Source of the DNA: UBA9655 sp963704475
Lineage (GTDB): Bacteria > Pseudomonadota > Alphaproteobacteria > UBA9655
Direction: 5' to 3'
DNA length: 64,000 nt
NCBI GenBank assembly: GCA_963704475.1
Contig: OY969900.1
Location: 434,001 to 498,000 of the forward strand
Part shown: piece after piece, positions 47,801-56,218 of the stretch
Position numbering within the stretch: the first letter of the stretch is position 1
How the letters are laid out: each line of letters begins with the position of its first letter
Made by a program: the position numbers and the translations under genes
Notes under the pieces: generated by a model
Told to the model about the DNA's origin: nothing
Databases searched by the model: none
What the model saw: only the letters and a program-made list of their open reading frames with translations

Positions 47801-49068
47801 GTAATTGTAAGGATAGCAATAGCAACTTTTGCGAAACGAATAGCAGTTGTGTTTCCCAAAAGGGATCGAGAAACAGGACAGGCTAAACCGACCTCTCGAA
47901 AGATTTTTTTCTCAAAGAGATTAGTTGCAAAATAAAGATTACGATTTTCGTTATCAACTTTTTGTTTGAAATGCCAAGGGAGTTCTAAAGTAGAAGATGG
48001 CTTAAATCCTATCTTCTCAATATGGCTATCCCCAACAAAATAAATTCCTCTTAGAAAGAAAGAGTCATGATACCCAGACGTTTTAAAAAGATGATTTGTA
48101 TAAGTTTTAATCCCCTTTTTTAACTTATAAAGGGCGATGGGAAAGAGAAACACCCCATCGTGATTATTGATCGTGTTGCTTTCTGTATAGATTTCTTCTT
48201 GGGCACGATAAAGGGACTGACTAAGAGTAGAAAAAGCTTCATCTATCCAATCTGCATTATAAATAGAGTCTACCGCCTTGTCGTTGGACCATCCAAAAAT
48301 ATCGGATTTTGTATGTTCAGGAATTGCCTTACAAAAACTTTCGAATCCAGGAACAAGGTCACATTCTGTAACAACAATATAAATAGGGATCTTAAACCCT
48401 GTTAGGCGTTGTATCTGCCATAGCTTATCATAAAAGTAATTAGCTCGCATGACGATATCATCATGGGAAAAGCGTGTTTGCTCTCCTATTTCTGAAGCAG
48501 GAATGGTTAGCACAATCCCATCTAAGGCTCGGTGGGGACGATAATGGACTAAAAGGTTTAAAAATAGCGTCCAGTTAGATTCATCAGAGGAGGCCTTGTC
48601 AGAGTCTATGACAATTTTTCCATCTAAATCTAACACAATACCATGATCATAAAACCACCAATCACAAAGTGGTTTGTCCCCTCCCGCTGTTTCAAAATGA
48701 GGTCTCCCTATAGGACGGTCTAAATCAAGGCTTTGAAGAATGGTACTTTTTCCTGTACTACTCCCTCCAAGCATGACAATCCATGGCAATTGATAGCGAA
48801 ATCTTTTCCCCCCAATGAAGGTATGCATCATTTTTAAGGCATGTTCGAAAGATTGATTTAGGGGATTGCTTGGAAATAAGCCAAAACGAGCAAGAAAGGC
48901 TTTGCACTTCTCCAACAAAGGATGAAGCTTTTCTTCTTTAAGTTCTTCTCCTCTTTTAATTGCTTCTTTATAGACAATCGTTCCTATAATGGCGAAAAGA
49001 AGCGCCAAGATAAGTGCAACCACAAAGCTCCAGGGAAAGTAATAAGATAAGCGGGTTAAAGGTTCCAT
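44884..49068 (-). CDS. tssM: Type VI secretion protein TssM (IcmF)
   Basis: 1394 residues. Inner-membrane subunit that spans to the outer membrane complex. N-terminal helices (FVVALILALLFAIIGTIVY), a cytoplasmic NTPase-like domain with Walker A GGSSTGKSTILQ, a further membrane helix near residue 415 (KVAIAILTITGTFGL), then a large periplasmic region that binds TssJ. The size and order are typical. The stop overlaps the tssA start by 4 bp; the tssL stop is 9 bp upstream of its start. Confidence 0.96.
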   Translation of the reverse strand: MEPLTRLSYYFPWSFVVALILALLFAIIGTIVYKEAIKRGEELKEEKLHPLLEKCKAFLARFGLFPSNPLNQSFEHALKMMHTFIGGKRFRYQLPWIVMLGGSSTGKSTILQSLDLDRPIGRPHFETAGGDKPLCDWWFYDHGIVLDLDGKIVIDSDKASSDESNWTLFLNLLVHYRPHRALDGIVLTIPASEIGEQTRFSHDDIVMRANYFYDKLWQIQRLTGFKIPIYIVVTECDLVPGFESFCKAIPEHTKSDIFGWSNDKAVDSIYNADWIDEAFSTLSQSLYRAQEEIYTESNTINNHDGVFLFPIALYKLKKGIKTYTNHLFKTSGYHDSFFLRGIYFVGDSHIEKIGFKPSSTLELPWHFKQKVDNENRNLYFATNLFEKKIFREVGLACPVSRSLLGNTTAIRFAKVAIAILTITGTFGLLRMNEKIQDEKTNLVPILSHIEMVLEKIHGQNETTDIERLHFDQQAQILLNAMTQLDVTHFSSFYFPPSWFSRLDEKMRDVMILAYDKVILRSMSTHLNYKARQLVSFNTDIPESPGSGVDPLKTVEFNRLRNYLVNLSALELAANKFNSLKTTSNLQYVADIIKYLFNYDMPPGFFKNDTYYISALKSTNVQLFNFEKYQNAATVKLNKLFDEFQTAIFDPKQTVPGLSALFAALNQFSGARTYAAFDMNVLREIFVNLQTTIKSITNPEFQWLNADQFIPGPQYEYVIQLMGESKFFTTPSIANLISKMNQGLIDFRKRLAGYSSPLFAGHSLFVIENGLAIAEPSEEAFTLADNLRSFFKEAFMAPSSNKAIITTIPVGSILLWDTLRLSDAVNLINSYNEFVNTRLLNMPKFLQPLLVRVAKESLAQNIVSSLANAEIFSSQIVTAGNSMAPEDALLSQVQNYRAAAPYLEQLLFTLKANNANAAFMTLKNLLTTQAYAPLEKLDAILREEAPYAIKMDSFKWWNGQNMAGLEALGVSNPTELKNYLELQRERINYLAHEFAEPLVSFLERINKGEMPGNLPLVAKWQGIIDGLNGYVRKASGNGLMELEDFIMNPLNEVTIGTCTKYLTTANAFPATNDFFVKILVNIQEKLRKQCNALVGSVAIDTYTQLSQFFNANLAGKFPFVQQAECPSSDADPEDIRTFFQMLDDQASNIVATLKQAGNLGPAGGKSALVFIEQMDKLRSFFGGFVAPNSLEPAPAFTFDVAFRVNKANESRGNEILDWRLITQEATLSRRSPSHKGSWTAGEPLKVVFRWAINSPLQPVRGDTPNFDVQGEDAVYSYDGTWALLRLLLQHQVTKLVDKEPTILQFEIPLTSLTNVNTACSQTAKSATPQKAVVFISLAISPVPAKTDAGSKSKLPAQKKISGGKPVPIPFFPFHAPELSSLSSHTPAIVCPGYKP

Positions 49069-49077
49069 ATGTCTCCT

Positions 49078-49857
49078 TTACCCACCTGTGTTGTTATATG
49101 CAATAATTCGATTAAGCACATGAAAGATACCAGCGGTTGCACTATACCACATGATATAAGATGCGAGGAAATAGGTAGAGGCAAGTCCTAATAAGATAAG
49201 ATACCAGTTACGCAGCGTAGGAAGTTCTTTTATGCTATTTCCTTCTAACGTATGAGCATACGCATCTGGGAAAAGATGGACTTTTTGCCGAAATAGGTAG
49301 GGGTCTCGCCGATTAATAAAAACAAAAAGTCTTTTACGATACGAAGCGAGCGTCGTATCGTCATTAGAATGACGATATTTTCCTTGAAACCCTAAAGCGA
49401 GCGCATTGAGGTAAAGAATAGCCAAGTCTGTTTGAACAGGATCTTTATTTTCCAACAAAAGATCAAGTTTCTCAAAAAAGACTTGCCCCGCACTATGAGT
49501 GTTGTAGAAGCGTTGCTCCAATAAATTAGACTCCCAATATTGTTTTCCAGGCCATTTTAAGCTTAAAAAAACTTCATCTGCCAGGGAAACCATGATAAAT
49601 TGGGCGGCAGCATAATAATTTTCAGAAAAACCACTTCCCCCTTCAAGGACTTCAATTGTTTGTTCCTCAATAAACGTCTGTAAGGTTGACAGAATATATG
49701 CCGCAACCGCGTTAGGAGTTGACGTCTCTTTGTCCTCTTCTCTTTCCCAAGGTTTGGAGACGACAAGCTGCTTATTCTTTAAGACTTGCGTATAAAAGTC
49801 CTCGAAGCAATCGATAACTAAGGAGACAAGGTTATTTTTTTTATTAAATTGTGTCAC
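49078..49857 (-). CDS. tssL: Type VI secretion protein TssL (DotU)
   Basis: 259 residues: a cytoplasmic helical DotU domain (DCFEDFYTQVLKNKQ, FIMVSLADEVFLSLKW, LAILYLNALALGFQGKY) and a single C-terminal membrane helix (WYLILLGLASTYFLASYIMW). There is no OmpA-like peptidoglycan-binding end, so another protein must anchor the complex to peptidoglycan; the SPOR protein at the operon head is a candidate. Confidence 0.95.
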   Translation of the reverse strand: MTQFNKKNNLVSLVIDCFEDFYTQVLKNKQLVVSKPWEREEDKETSTPNAVAAYILSTLQTFIEEQTIEVLEGGSGFSENYYAAAQFIMVSLADEVFLSLKWPGKQYWESNLLEQRFYNTHSAGQVFFEKLDLLLENKDPVQTDLAILYLNALALGFQGKYRHSNDDTTLASYRKRLFVFINRRDPYLFRQKVHLFPDAYAHTLEGNSIKELPTLRNWYLILLGLASTYFLASYIMWYSATAGIFHVLNRIIAYNNTGG

Positions 49858-49945
49858 GAATATTATGATCCCCCGGAGTACCTTTTTTATTTTAGCAAAT
49901 CCTATAAAATTTTATACAAATTAATTTATTAAAAATGCGTTAACA

Positions 49946-51292
49946 CTACTCCTTTAGGGCCCTCCGAGTTGAATGATAGAAGACAATTTCCGCTGGACGT
50001 GTCATCTCATCATCCGACACATTGAAGAGACACAAGATTCCTCTTGGATCAATATACTGAGGATCTGCTTGAACAATAAAAATTTTCACTCCTCTCATGG
50101 GGACTAAATTCATAGAAGAAACCTCAGAAACAATTTGTCGAGCTGCTCCTAAGACACGATTATCCTTTGCAAGAGAGATATACTGATTTGTCACAATAAC
50201 GCAGTTGTTAATCCAATTTAAAAGAGAGTCTTCTGTTATGCCAGGCTGTGCGCGTACACCTAAAACAAAGCAATCTCCAATCCAAGAAGGTTGAAGCTGA
50301 AGGGTAAAGGCCCTCTCATTCAAGGCAAAAGGGATAACCGCATAACTTTCTTCAATTTCGCTGAGAACTTGTTCAATGTATTTTATAACTTGAGAAAAAC
50401 TTTTTTTAATGTCTAAATGATCGTAGCCCTCAAAACGAGGAGGGGTTTCACCATATTTAACCCCCGCCATATGCGCGGCAAGATTACACAATGCTTTGTA
50501 AATCTCAAAAGGATGTGCTTTTCCTGTAGCGAGAGTTACCTCGAAGGGGAAAAGACCAACAACGAGTTTCAACCTTATCTTTTCCATTTCTTCTGAAAAT
50601 GGGTCTTTGACGGCCTTGTTCTCTACAGATTGGACTTGTTTTTGTAGATATCCCAATTTTTCTCGTAACTGCCGACCTAGTTGATTACATACTTCTCCTA
50701 AGTCAGAGATCATATCTACCTGTACTTGAGGAGGAATATAATCCGTTAGAGAATAACTTTTCATCCCATAGGTGACTTGGGCTAGGGGCATCGAGATGTA
50801 ATGTGCAGGGGGTTCTTGCCCAACGTGCAGGGAAAGATTAGGGATAAGGCGCGGAATATCGATGGCCTGTTCTCCTGTATTCATATCTACAACGTCTGAA
50901 TTTACGGCAGAATGATAGCGTGGCAAATCTCCAGATACATCTGTCCAATCACCATGTTTCTGAGGCACACATAAGTAAACAAAGTGGGGGGCGATCGCCA
51001 TTTTCTCACGAAAAGAAGAGAGATCTATTTGTAAAGGTATTTTGGTCTGAGGCAAACTTGCGATGACAAGGCCGTCTGGCATAATAACTTCAAGGACCAA
51101 AGGACGAAAAACACCAGAAGTTAAAAGGGATTCATCAACTTTTAGTTGAACAACCCCCCAAAAAAAAGAGAAAACATGTGACATATAATACGTCATGATA
51201 TTTTCTGTGCGTATATCTGCTTGCTGAAAATGCTGAGGCATCAAAAGCATACCTTCATACCATTGAATAGGATTTATATTTAATTGGGGCAT
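49946..51292 (-). CDS. tssK: Type VI secretion baseplate protein TssK
   Basis: 448 residues with the family start INPIQWYEGMLLMPQHFQQ and the core TYYMSHVFSFFWGV region. TssK connects the baseplate to the membrane complex. It lies 4 bp downstream of tssJ and 88 bp before tssL. Confidence 0.95.
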   Translation of the reverse strand: MPQLNINPIQWYEGMLLMPQHFQQADIRTENIMTYYMSHVFSFFWGVVQLKVDESLLTSGVFRPLVLEVIMPDGLVIASLPQTKIPLQIDLSSFREKMAIAPHFVYLCVPQKHGDWTDVSGDLPRYHSAVNSDVVDMNTGEQAIDIPRLIPNLSLHVGQEPPAHYISMPLAQVTYGMKSYSLTDYIPPQVQVDMISDLGEVCNQLGRQLREKLGYLQKQVQSVENKAVKDPFSEEMEKIRLKLVVGLFPFEVTLATGKAHPFEIYKALCNLAAHMAGVKYGETPPRFEGYDHLDIKKSFSQVIKYIEQVLSEIEESYAVIPFALNERAFTLQLQPSWIGDCFVLGVRAQPGITEDSLLNWINNCVIVTNQYISLAKDNRVLGAARQIVSEVSSMNLVPMRGVKIFIVQADPQYIDPRGILCLFNVSDDEMTRPAEIVFYHSTRRALKE

Positions 51293-51296
51293 AAGA

Positions 51297-52160
51297 TCAC
51301 CTTCTTTTTGAGTTGCATGGGGAAACTACCTTAAGAGGACGCAAGGGTTTAACAATAATAGGCATTGGTTTTCTTCCCGTACAATGAGGCGCGGAAGGAA
51401 TAGGTGTCAGACTGCAGGGCGGGGCGGTGATCAGAGGTCTTTTGTGACAGGGAGAAATAGCCATCCGTTGACACGGCCGCTTTATCAAAGGTCTTTTTTC
51501 ACAGGGGAATGCGGCTCTTGGTTTAAGAGGGGTCACAGGCCCTTTGTTGCAAGGGGCTGCAACTTTTGGTTTAGGAGGGGTTACAGGCCCTTTGTTGCAG
51601 ATTTCTTGTGAAGAGCTTTGATTTGAGTCCATTACGCTACAGGAACATTTTTCAGCACTGCTGGAATTCGACATTGTTTCTCCGGTATTCATATCTTTAG
51701 CAGTGAGTGCAGAATAATCTTTAAGATCATTTTTTCCCAATAGAACAGCCACAATTCCATCAGGAGCTACTTTAAGCCGATGATCTCCTGGTGCTAAATA
51801 ATTAGCAAAGACATACGCCCCAAAAGCTTTGCCTTTATCCTGCGTTGGCGTAAAACTTTGAACGCTTTGTCCTGGCACAAGTTCCCAATGCCAAATATTT
51901 AAAAGAGTTGGGTTGTCGAGACGAAGCTGCGGTGAAGCTGCAAAATAAGCCTTAGCCGACATTTTTCCTAATGTTTTTAAAAGCTCTTGATCATGTACGA
52001 TGACAAGATCAACCGCTGTGGCAGAATCTTGATTAGCATCAAGGGTCGAGTAAATGGAAACCGTATCGATTTTAAGCTGAGGATGGTCTTTGGAACTTCC
52101 ACAAGAGACAAGCCCAATGGTTGCAAAAATAGTAAAATATCTACCAAATTTTCTGTTCAT
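51297..52160 (-). CDS. tssJ: Type VI secretion lipoprotein TssJ with Cys/Pro/Lys-rich tail
   Basis: 287 residues. Lipobox LVSC with Cys20 predicts outer-membrane lipidation. The TssJ core (residues about 30-150) has VSIYSTLDANQD and the beta-sandwich-like YLAPGDHRLKVAPDG. From about residue 165 a tail rich in Cys, Pro and Lys follows, with near-repeats such as PCNKGPVTPPKP and PCEKRPLIKRPC. Normal TssJ proteins are about 170-190 residues, so the tail is unusual; it may form disulfide-linked structures in the periplasm. It overlaps the SPOR gene by 4 bp. Confidence 0.82.
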   Translation of the reverse strand: MNRKFGRYFTIFATIGLVSCGSSKDHPQLKIDTVSIYSTLDANQDSATAVDLVIVHDQELLKTLGKMSAKAYFAASPQLRLDNPTLLNIWHWELVPGQSVQSFTPTQDKGKAFGAYVFANYLAPGDHRLKVAPDGIVAVLLGKNDLKDYSALTAKDMNTGETMSNSSSAEKCSCSVMDSNQSSSQEICNKGPVTPPKPKVAAPCNKGPVTPLKPRAAFPCEKRPLIKRPCQRMAISPCHKRPLITAPPCSLTPIPSAPHCTGRKPMPIIVKPLRPLKVVSPCNSKRR

Positions 52161-53068
52161 GAGGCGTTACCACCCATTGTAGATAATTTTACAACCCTTG
52201 CTCCCGGAATATTTTGAGACACAAAATATGTAGCGGCCTTCAAAGCCATCGGATAAGTTGGATAGTGTCCACTATACACCTGGTATAATACATCCCCGTC
52301 CAAAGATTTTCCTTCTTTCACATAGGTAGTATACCCCAACGCTTGCAAGTGATTTTGGAGAGCTTCGGCATTTTCCTTAGCTGCAAAGCTTCCAAGATGG
52401 ACGGCATATTGCCCTTTTATTTGCGGATGAGCGGGTGCAGTGTAGCCTGCTTGTGATGCGTGAGGAGGTAAAGGAGCTTGCCCCCCGGAGGAATGAGGAG
52501 AAAAAGGAATTGCTCCTTCTTGAGCGTGTTGCGTCGCTTGCTGAACTGTTGCTGTCGCTTGGTTTGCGACTGCTTGTTGACCCACTGCCACAAAAGGAGA
52601 CAAGAAATTCGGTACTGCATCTGGTATTGAGAGTCCAGTGACAGACTCTCCAGCAGCTGTTCCTAGCATTTGAGAAATGTTGGAATTTGGAGAATCTTGA
52701 GAATACTGTGGAGAAGGCGGTATGGTTCCTGCCTGTGGAGGTAAAGCAGAAGGGTAGTATTGACCATTCCCCTGAACAAGTCCATAGGGTGGAGTTTTGG
52801 TTCCTTCAAGCCACATTCCTAGCAAAAATCCTCCTAAAAAGGTAAAAGCTCCCAGAAGAACTAAGCTCAAAACAATCGAGAACAAAGAAAGATTGCTTAT
52901 ACTAACAATGGTTTTTGCACCATTTTGCCCCATAGGTTGTGGAGGTTGATAAGGTGATGGGGGCATATGTCCACCTGGGGGATATTGCAGAGAAGGAGCT
53001 TGTCCCATAGCAGTAGGTTGCCATTGCCCTGTTTGTGGTTGAACAGATTGTGGTGATGGGACTACCAT
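52157..53068 (-). CDS. SPOR-domain membrane protein linked to the T6SS operon
   Basis: 303 residues: a Pro/Gln-rich cytoplasmic start, one membrane helix (LFSIVLSLVLLGAFTFLGGF, about residue 60), a Pro/Ala/Gln-rich periplasmic linker, and a C-terminal SPOR domain (YAVHLGSFAAKENAEALQNH, then VYSGHYPTYPMALKAA). SPOR domains bind denuded peptidoglycan glycan strands. It is the first gene of the T6SS operon, with AAAGGA upstream. A role in anchoring the secretion complex or opening the wall is inferred. Confidence 0.82.
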   Translation of the reverse strand: MVVPSPQSVQPQTGQWQPTAMGQAPSLQYPPGGHMPPSPYQPPQPMGQNGAKTIVSISNLSLFSIVLSLVLLGAFTFLGGFLLGMWLEGTKTPPYGLVQGNGQYYPSALPPQAGTIPPSPQYSQDSPNSNISQMLGTAAGESVTGLSIPDAVPNFLSPFVAVGQQAVANQATATVQQATQHAQEGAIPFSPHSSGGQAPLPPHASQAGYTAPAHPQIKGQYAVHLGSFAAKENAEALQNHLQALGYTTYVKEGKSLDGDVLYQVYSGHYPTYPMALKAATYFVSQNIPGARVVKLSTMGGNAS

Positions 53069-53203
53069 CTTTTTCTAATCCTTTATTTTCTGAGAATTAT
53101 ACAGAAAATTTTGAAAAATGAATAGGATTTTATACAACCCTATCGTGTGATAGATATTGTTTTATCTAGGAATAATGTTTAACCCCACCAAGCTGAGGAA
53201 ACA

Positions 53204-53959
53204 ATGCAACAATATATCATTGGTAATTGGAAAATGAATGGCACAAAGGCAGAATCTCAAAGATTGGCTTCTGCCCTTTTGAAACACGTCAGAAAGGAAG
53301 CTCTTCCCCTTCCTCACATTATTGTGTGTCCATCTTACCCCTACCTCACCTCCGTCGTTGATCTTCTTGAAGGATCTCTCCTTGAAGTGGGAGCCCAAAA
53401 TTGCCATTTTGAAAAAAGCGGTTCTTTTACAGGGGATGTAAGCATTTCTCAGCTTATAGATGTGGGGTGTCGTTATGTCATCATTGGTCATAGTGAAAGG
53501 CGGATGTTTCATCATGAAAGCAGTAGTCTTATTCGAAAAAAACTTGAAGCAGCCGTTAAAGAGGGCCTCAAACCTATCCTTTGTATCGGAGAAAGCGCTG
53601 AAGATCATAAAGAAGGCAGAACCTTTTCCGTTCTATCCACTCAGCTTTCTCTCGAATTACCAGATGACATAAACTCCTCTGATCTTCTGATTGCTTATGA
53701 GCCCCTCTGGGCCATTGGAACAGGAGTGACACCAACTCCTACAGACGTTGAAAACGTTATGAAATTTATAAAACATGAAGTTTCTGCAAGGAGAGGAGGG
53801 GAGGGGGCACAGCTGGTGTCAACCCTTTATGGTGGATCTGTCACTGCCCTTAATGCGGCTCTTTTTTTGAACCTTCCTGACGTGGACGGTCTTCTTGTAG
53901 GGGGTGCAAGCCTAAAACCTGATGAATTCTGGCAAATTATTACTGCGGCTGAGAAGTAA
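53204..53959 (+). CDS. tpiA: Triosephosphate isomerase
   Basis: 251 residues. All catalytic landmarks are present: NWKMNG (Lys), VIIGHSERR (His) and the catalytic Glu in AYEPLWAIGTG, then the phosphate loop LYGGSVTALN. It converges on recO with 20 bp of overlap. Confidence 0.97.
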   Translation: MQQYIIGNWKMNGTKAESQRLASALLKHVRKEALPLPHIIVCPSYPYLTSVVDLLEGSLLEVGAQNCHFEKSGSFTGDVSISQLIDVGCRYVIIGHSERRMFHHESSSLIRKKLEAAVKEGLKPILCIGESAEDHKEGRTFSVLSTQLSLELPDDINSSDLLIAYEPLWAIGTGVTPTPTDVENVMKFIKHEVSARRGGEGAQLVSTLYGGSVTALNAALFLNLPDVDGLLVGGASLKPDEFWQIITAAEK

Positions 53960-54665
53960 AACGATCAACTTGATTTTTAAGCCGCTCCCTTGCAGGGGGA
54001 AGGGAGCGGCCTAAAAGATTTCTTGTCAAAAAATAGCCCGTGAGATGAAGAGCTTCGAGCATTTCTTTTTTTTCAGGCATGCTTTCTGTATTGTCTTGCC
54101 AAGTGAATTGTGGGAGAGGGAGTAATCTATCAAGATAAGGCATTGCGATTTCCTTGCATACGGCACGGCCTGTTCGGGGAGAAACAGCGAACAGATCTGT
54201 TGTAACACCCGTGACCGCACAGGTTGTCAGGTTAAGGCCATACCCTAGTTCTGTCAAAAGAGAAAGTTCAAAGAAAATATAGGATCTGAGCCAAAAGGGT
54301 GAATGCAAGTCCTTTAATAAAGCGTCAAATCGTTCATAGAGGGCAGGATAGGCGTGACGTTCGGGAAGGGCCAGCTGACAGATAGCTGCCGCACTTACGA
54401 GTGCTGCAAGAGGGCCAGGGGCGTCCAAAAGGAAGGCCGTGTTTCCCGACAAAGGCTCAAACGTCCAGTGGCCAAGGTGATTATCAAGACGTGCTCTCCA
54501 CCCTGCTTTTACTTTTCCGCCACACTGAAGGCAAGATCTTATCTTTTTACCCCCAGAAAAAAGGCCAGAATAGCGGCCGTGAGTCTTTGTAAAAAGACTG
54601 ACAACTTTTTTATGCTCTCCTAAAGCTTGTGTATGAAGAATAAAGCCTTCATCTTGCCATTCCAT
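53940..54665 (-). CDS. recO: DNA repair protein RecO
   Basis: 241 residues. An OB-fold N-terminus (WQDEGFILHTQALGEHKKVV) leads to SLFTKTHGRYSGLFSGGKK and the helical C-terminal part. RecO loads RecA onto SSB-coated DNA in the RecFOR pathway. Alphaproteobacterial RecO often keeps zinc cysteines; here the CAVTG region holds one. The 3' end overlaps tpiA. Confidence 0.92.
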   Translation of the reverse strand: MEWQDEGFILHTQALGEHKKVVSLFTKTHGRYSGLFSGGKKIRSCLQCGGKVKAGWRARLDNHLGHWTFEPLSGNTAFLLDAPGPLAALVSAAAICQLALPERHAYPALYERFDALLKDLHSPFWLRSYIFFELSLLTELGYGLNLTTCAVTGVTTDLFAVSPRTGRAVCKEIAMPYLDRLLPLPQFTWQDNTESMPEKKEMLEALHLTGYFLTRNLLGRSLPPARERLKNQVDRFTSQPQ

Positions 54666-54764
54666 TTAAGGTGTCCTTAATAAATTTTTAACATTTAAAT
54701 AGTACCTTTGTTCTGACGGCAATTCTTTTTGCTCGGTATTTTTAAATTGTGAAAGAAAATAAAA

Positions 54765-55556
54765 ATGTATCTATATCTTTTAAATACATTGCCAACAGTT
54801 ATTTTTATTTCAATTATTGTTTTTTTTGTTGATGTTTTAGTAGTATCTGTATTTTTTATCGTAAAAAGATTTGTTCCTTTAAGTTTTATGGAAGATGTAA
54901 AACAATTTCGCTCCCCTCTTATTGGTCTTGTAACGGGCAGCTATGCCATCTTGCTTGGTTTTCTTATTGTTAGTTTATGGAATTGGCATCTTCAAGCTGT
55001 AGAAAGTACGTCAAAAGAAGCGGCAGCTGTTGCGACATTAACTTATGCGAGTTTAACCTTTCCTCCTACTTTACGAGAGCACGCTCTAGAGAATATTGGC
55101 CGCTATGTCAATGCAGTTACTCAAGATGAATGGCCTCTTCAACGCTATGAAAAACAAAGTGTATTAGTACATGAGGCCTTAGCGAATCTTTTTGAGACGT
55201 TTCACTTGTACGCGCCAGTATCAGAAACAGGAATATCTGATTCAAGAGCCTTTATGTTTATCCTTAATGATGTTGTGGAGCTTAGGTCTATTCGTCTGAG
55301 CAAGCTTCATAGTCTTATATCCTCTCCTTTTTATTTTGTTTTATTATTTGGAATTATATTAATAACTTTTATTTTCTCATTGTACAGGATAAGGCATCAT
55401 CATTTTCATCTCATTGCGCTTCTTATTTTTACGTCTATTTTGTCTCTTAACATTGGGTTAATTTTTGTTCTTGATCGCCCTTACTCTGGGCGTGTTGCCG
55501 TGAGTGACGAGCCCTTTAAGAAAGGGGTTCTTGCTCGTTTTAATTCTGAACCCTAA
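54765..55556 (+). CDS. DUF4239 (bestrophin-like) membrane protein
   Basis: 263 residues with a first helix near the start, a second after residue 50 (LIGLVTGSYAILLGFLIVS), a soluble middle (STSKEAAAVATLTYASLTFP) and two further helices at 188-230. This is the DUF4239 pattern; function is unknown, and the family is distantly like bestrophin channels. It is preceded by an AT-rich gap and lies divergent from recO. Confidence 0.82.
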   Translation: MYLYLLNTLPTVIFISIIVFFVDVLVVSVFFIVKRFVPLSFMEDVKQFRSPLIGLVTGSYAILLGFLIVSLWNWHLQAVESTSKEAAAVATLTYASLTFPPTLREHALENIGRYVNAVTQDEWPLQRYEKQSVLVHEALANLFETFHLYAPVSETGISDSRAFMFILNDVVELRSIRLSKLHSLISSPFYFVLLFGIILITFIFSLYRIRHHHFHLIALLIFTSILSLNIGLIFVLDRPYSGRVAVSDEPFKKGVLARFNSEP

Positions 55557-55654
55557 GGCGATGATTAAGAAGAAATTAAATAAATTTTAAATCTTGCTAT
55601 TTATTATAAATAGTGATATTATTAAAATTGTATTCCACAAACAAGGAGATTATC

Positions 55655-56152
55655 ATGTCCAAAAATACAACATTTTTCATTTTGATGAGCGCAAGCTTTC
55701 TTTTTCTTTTTAATCAACAGGCGGAAGCTATGCATCATGAGGAGAAGCCTGGAACCACAGCACCTGCTTCCCATGCTGCCAGAATCTGCCCACCATCGCC
55801 CAAACAAATGAATGAAGCAATGAGTTTGGGTATGCTGGGTAGTATCTATACTAAAGACAATGGGCAGAGTTTTAATCCTCGAATGTCAGCCTCCTGGAGT
55901 GCCGACGACGATGATTGGACAGCATCGGACAAGAAGAAAGGAAACGTTATTACGGGTATTGTAGCGCTGACGACTCAAGCACAACCAGCAGAAGCTGGGT
56001 CACACCTATCGTACCTTGCTGTCCCTCATACAAAACTCTTTGTTGAGTACCAGGGCACGCTGCAAAACATACGCGTCCATGCACTACACGCAGGGACATT
56101 GATTGTGAGCGGGGACTGCTTTGTTGAACAAGAATCTGCCGCGGCCCACTGA
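55655..56152 (+). CDS. Secreted protein of unknown function
   Basis: 165 residues after choosing ATG 55655, which has AAGGAG 6 nt upstream; the longer frame from 55613 has none. A signal peptide (FFILMSASFLFLFNQQAEA) precedes a His/Pro/Asp-rich region and a compact beta-like end (LSYLAVPHTKLFVEYQG). No family is recognised. It is followed by a strong terminator. Confidence 0.7.
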   Translation: MSKNTTFFILMSASFLFLFNQQAEAMHHEEKPGTTAPASHAARICPPSPKQMNEAMSLGMLGSIYTKDNGQSFNPRMSASWSADDDDWTASDKKKGNVITGIVALTTQAQPAEAGSHLSYLAVPHTKLFVEYQGTLQNIRVHALHAGTLIVSGDCFVEQESAAAH

Positions 56153-56176
56153 GACTCACTCATAACCATAATAAAA

Positions 56177-56218
56177 AATCCATCAGTGACGGCTCACAAG
56201 GCGGTACACTGATGGATT
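56177..56218. terminator. Hairpin between convergent secreted gene and era
   Basis: AATCCATCAGTG and CACTGATGGATT form a perfect 12-bp stem with an 18-nt loop; A/T runs flank it. It can serve both directions. Confidence 0.8.
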
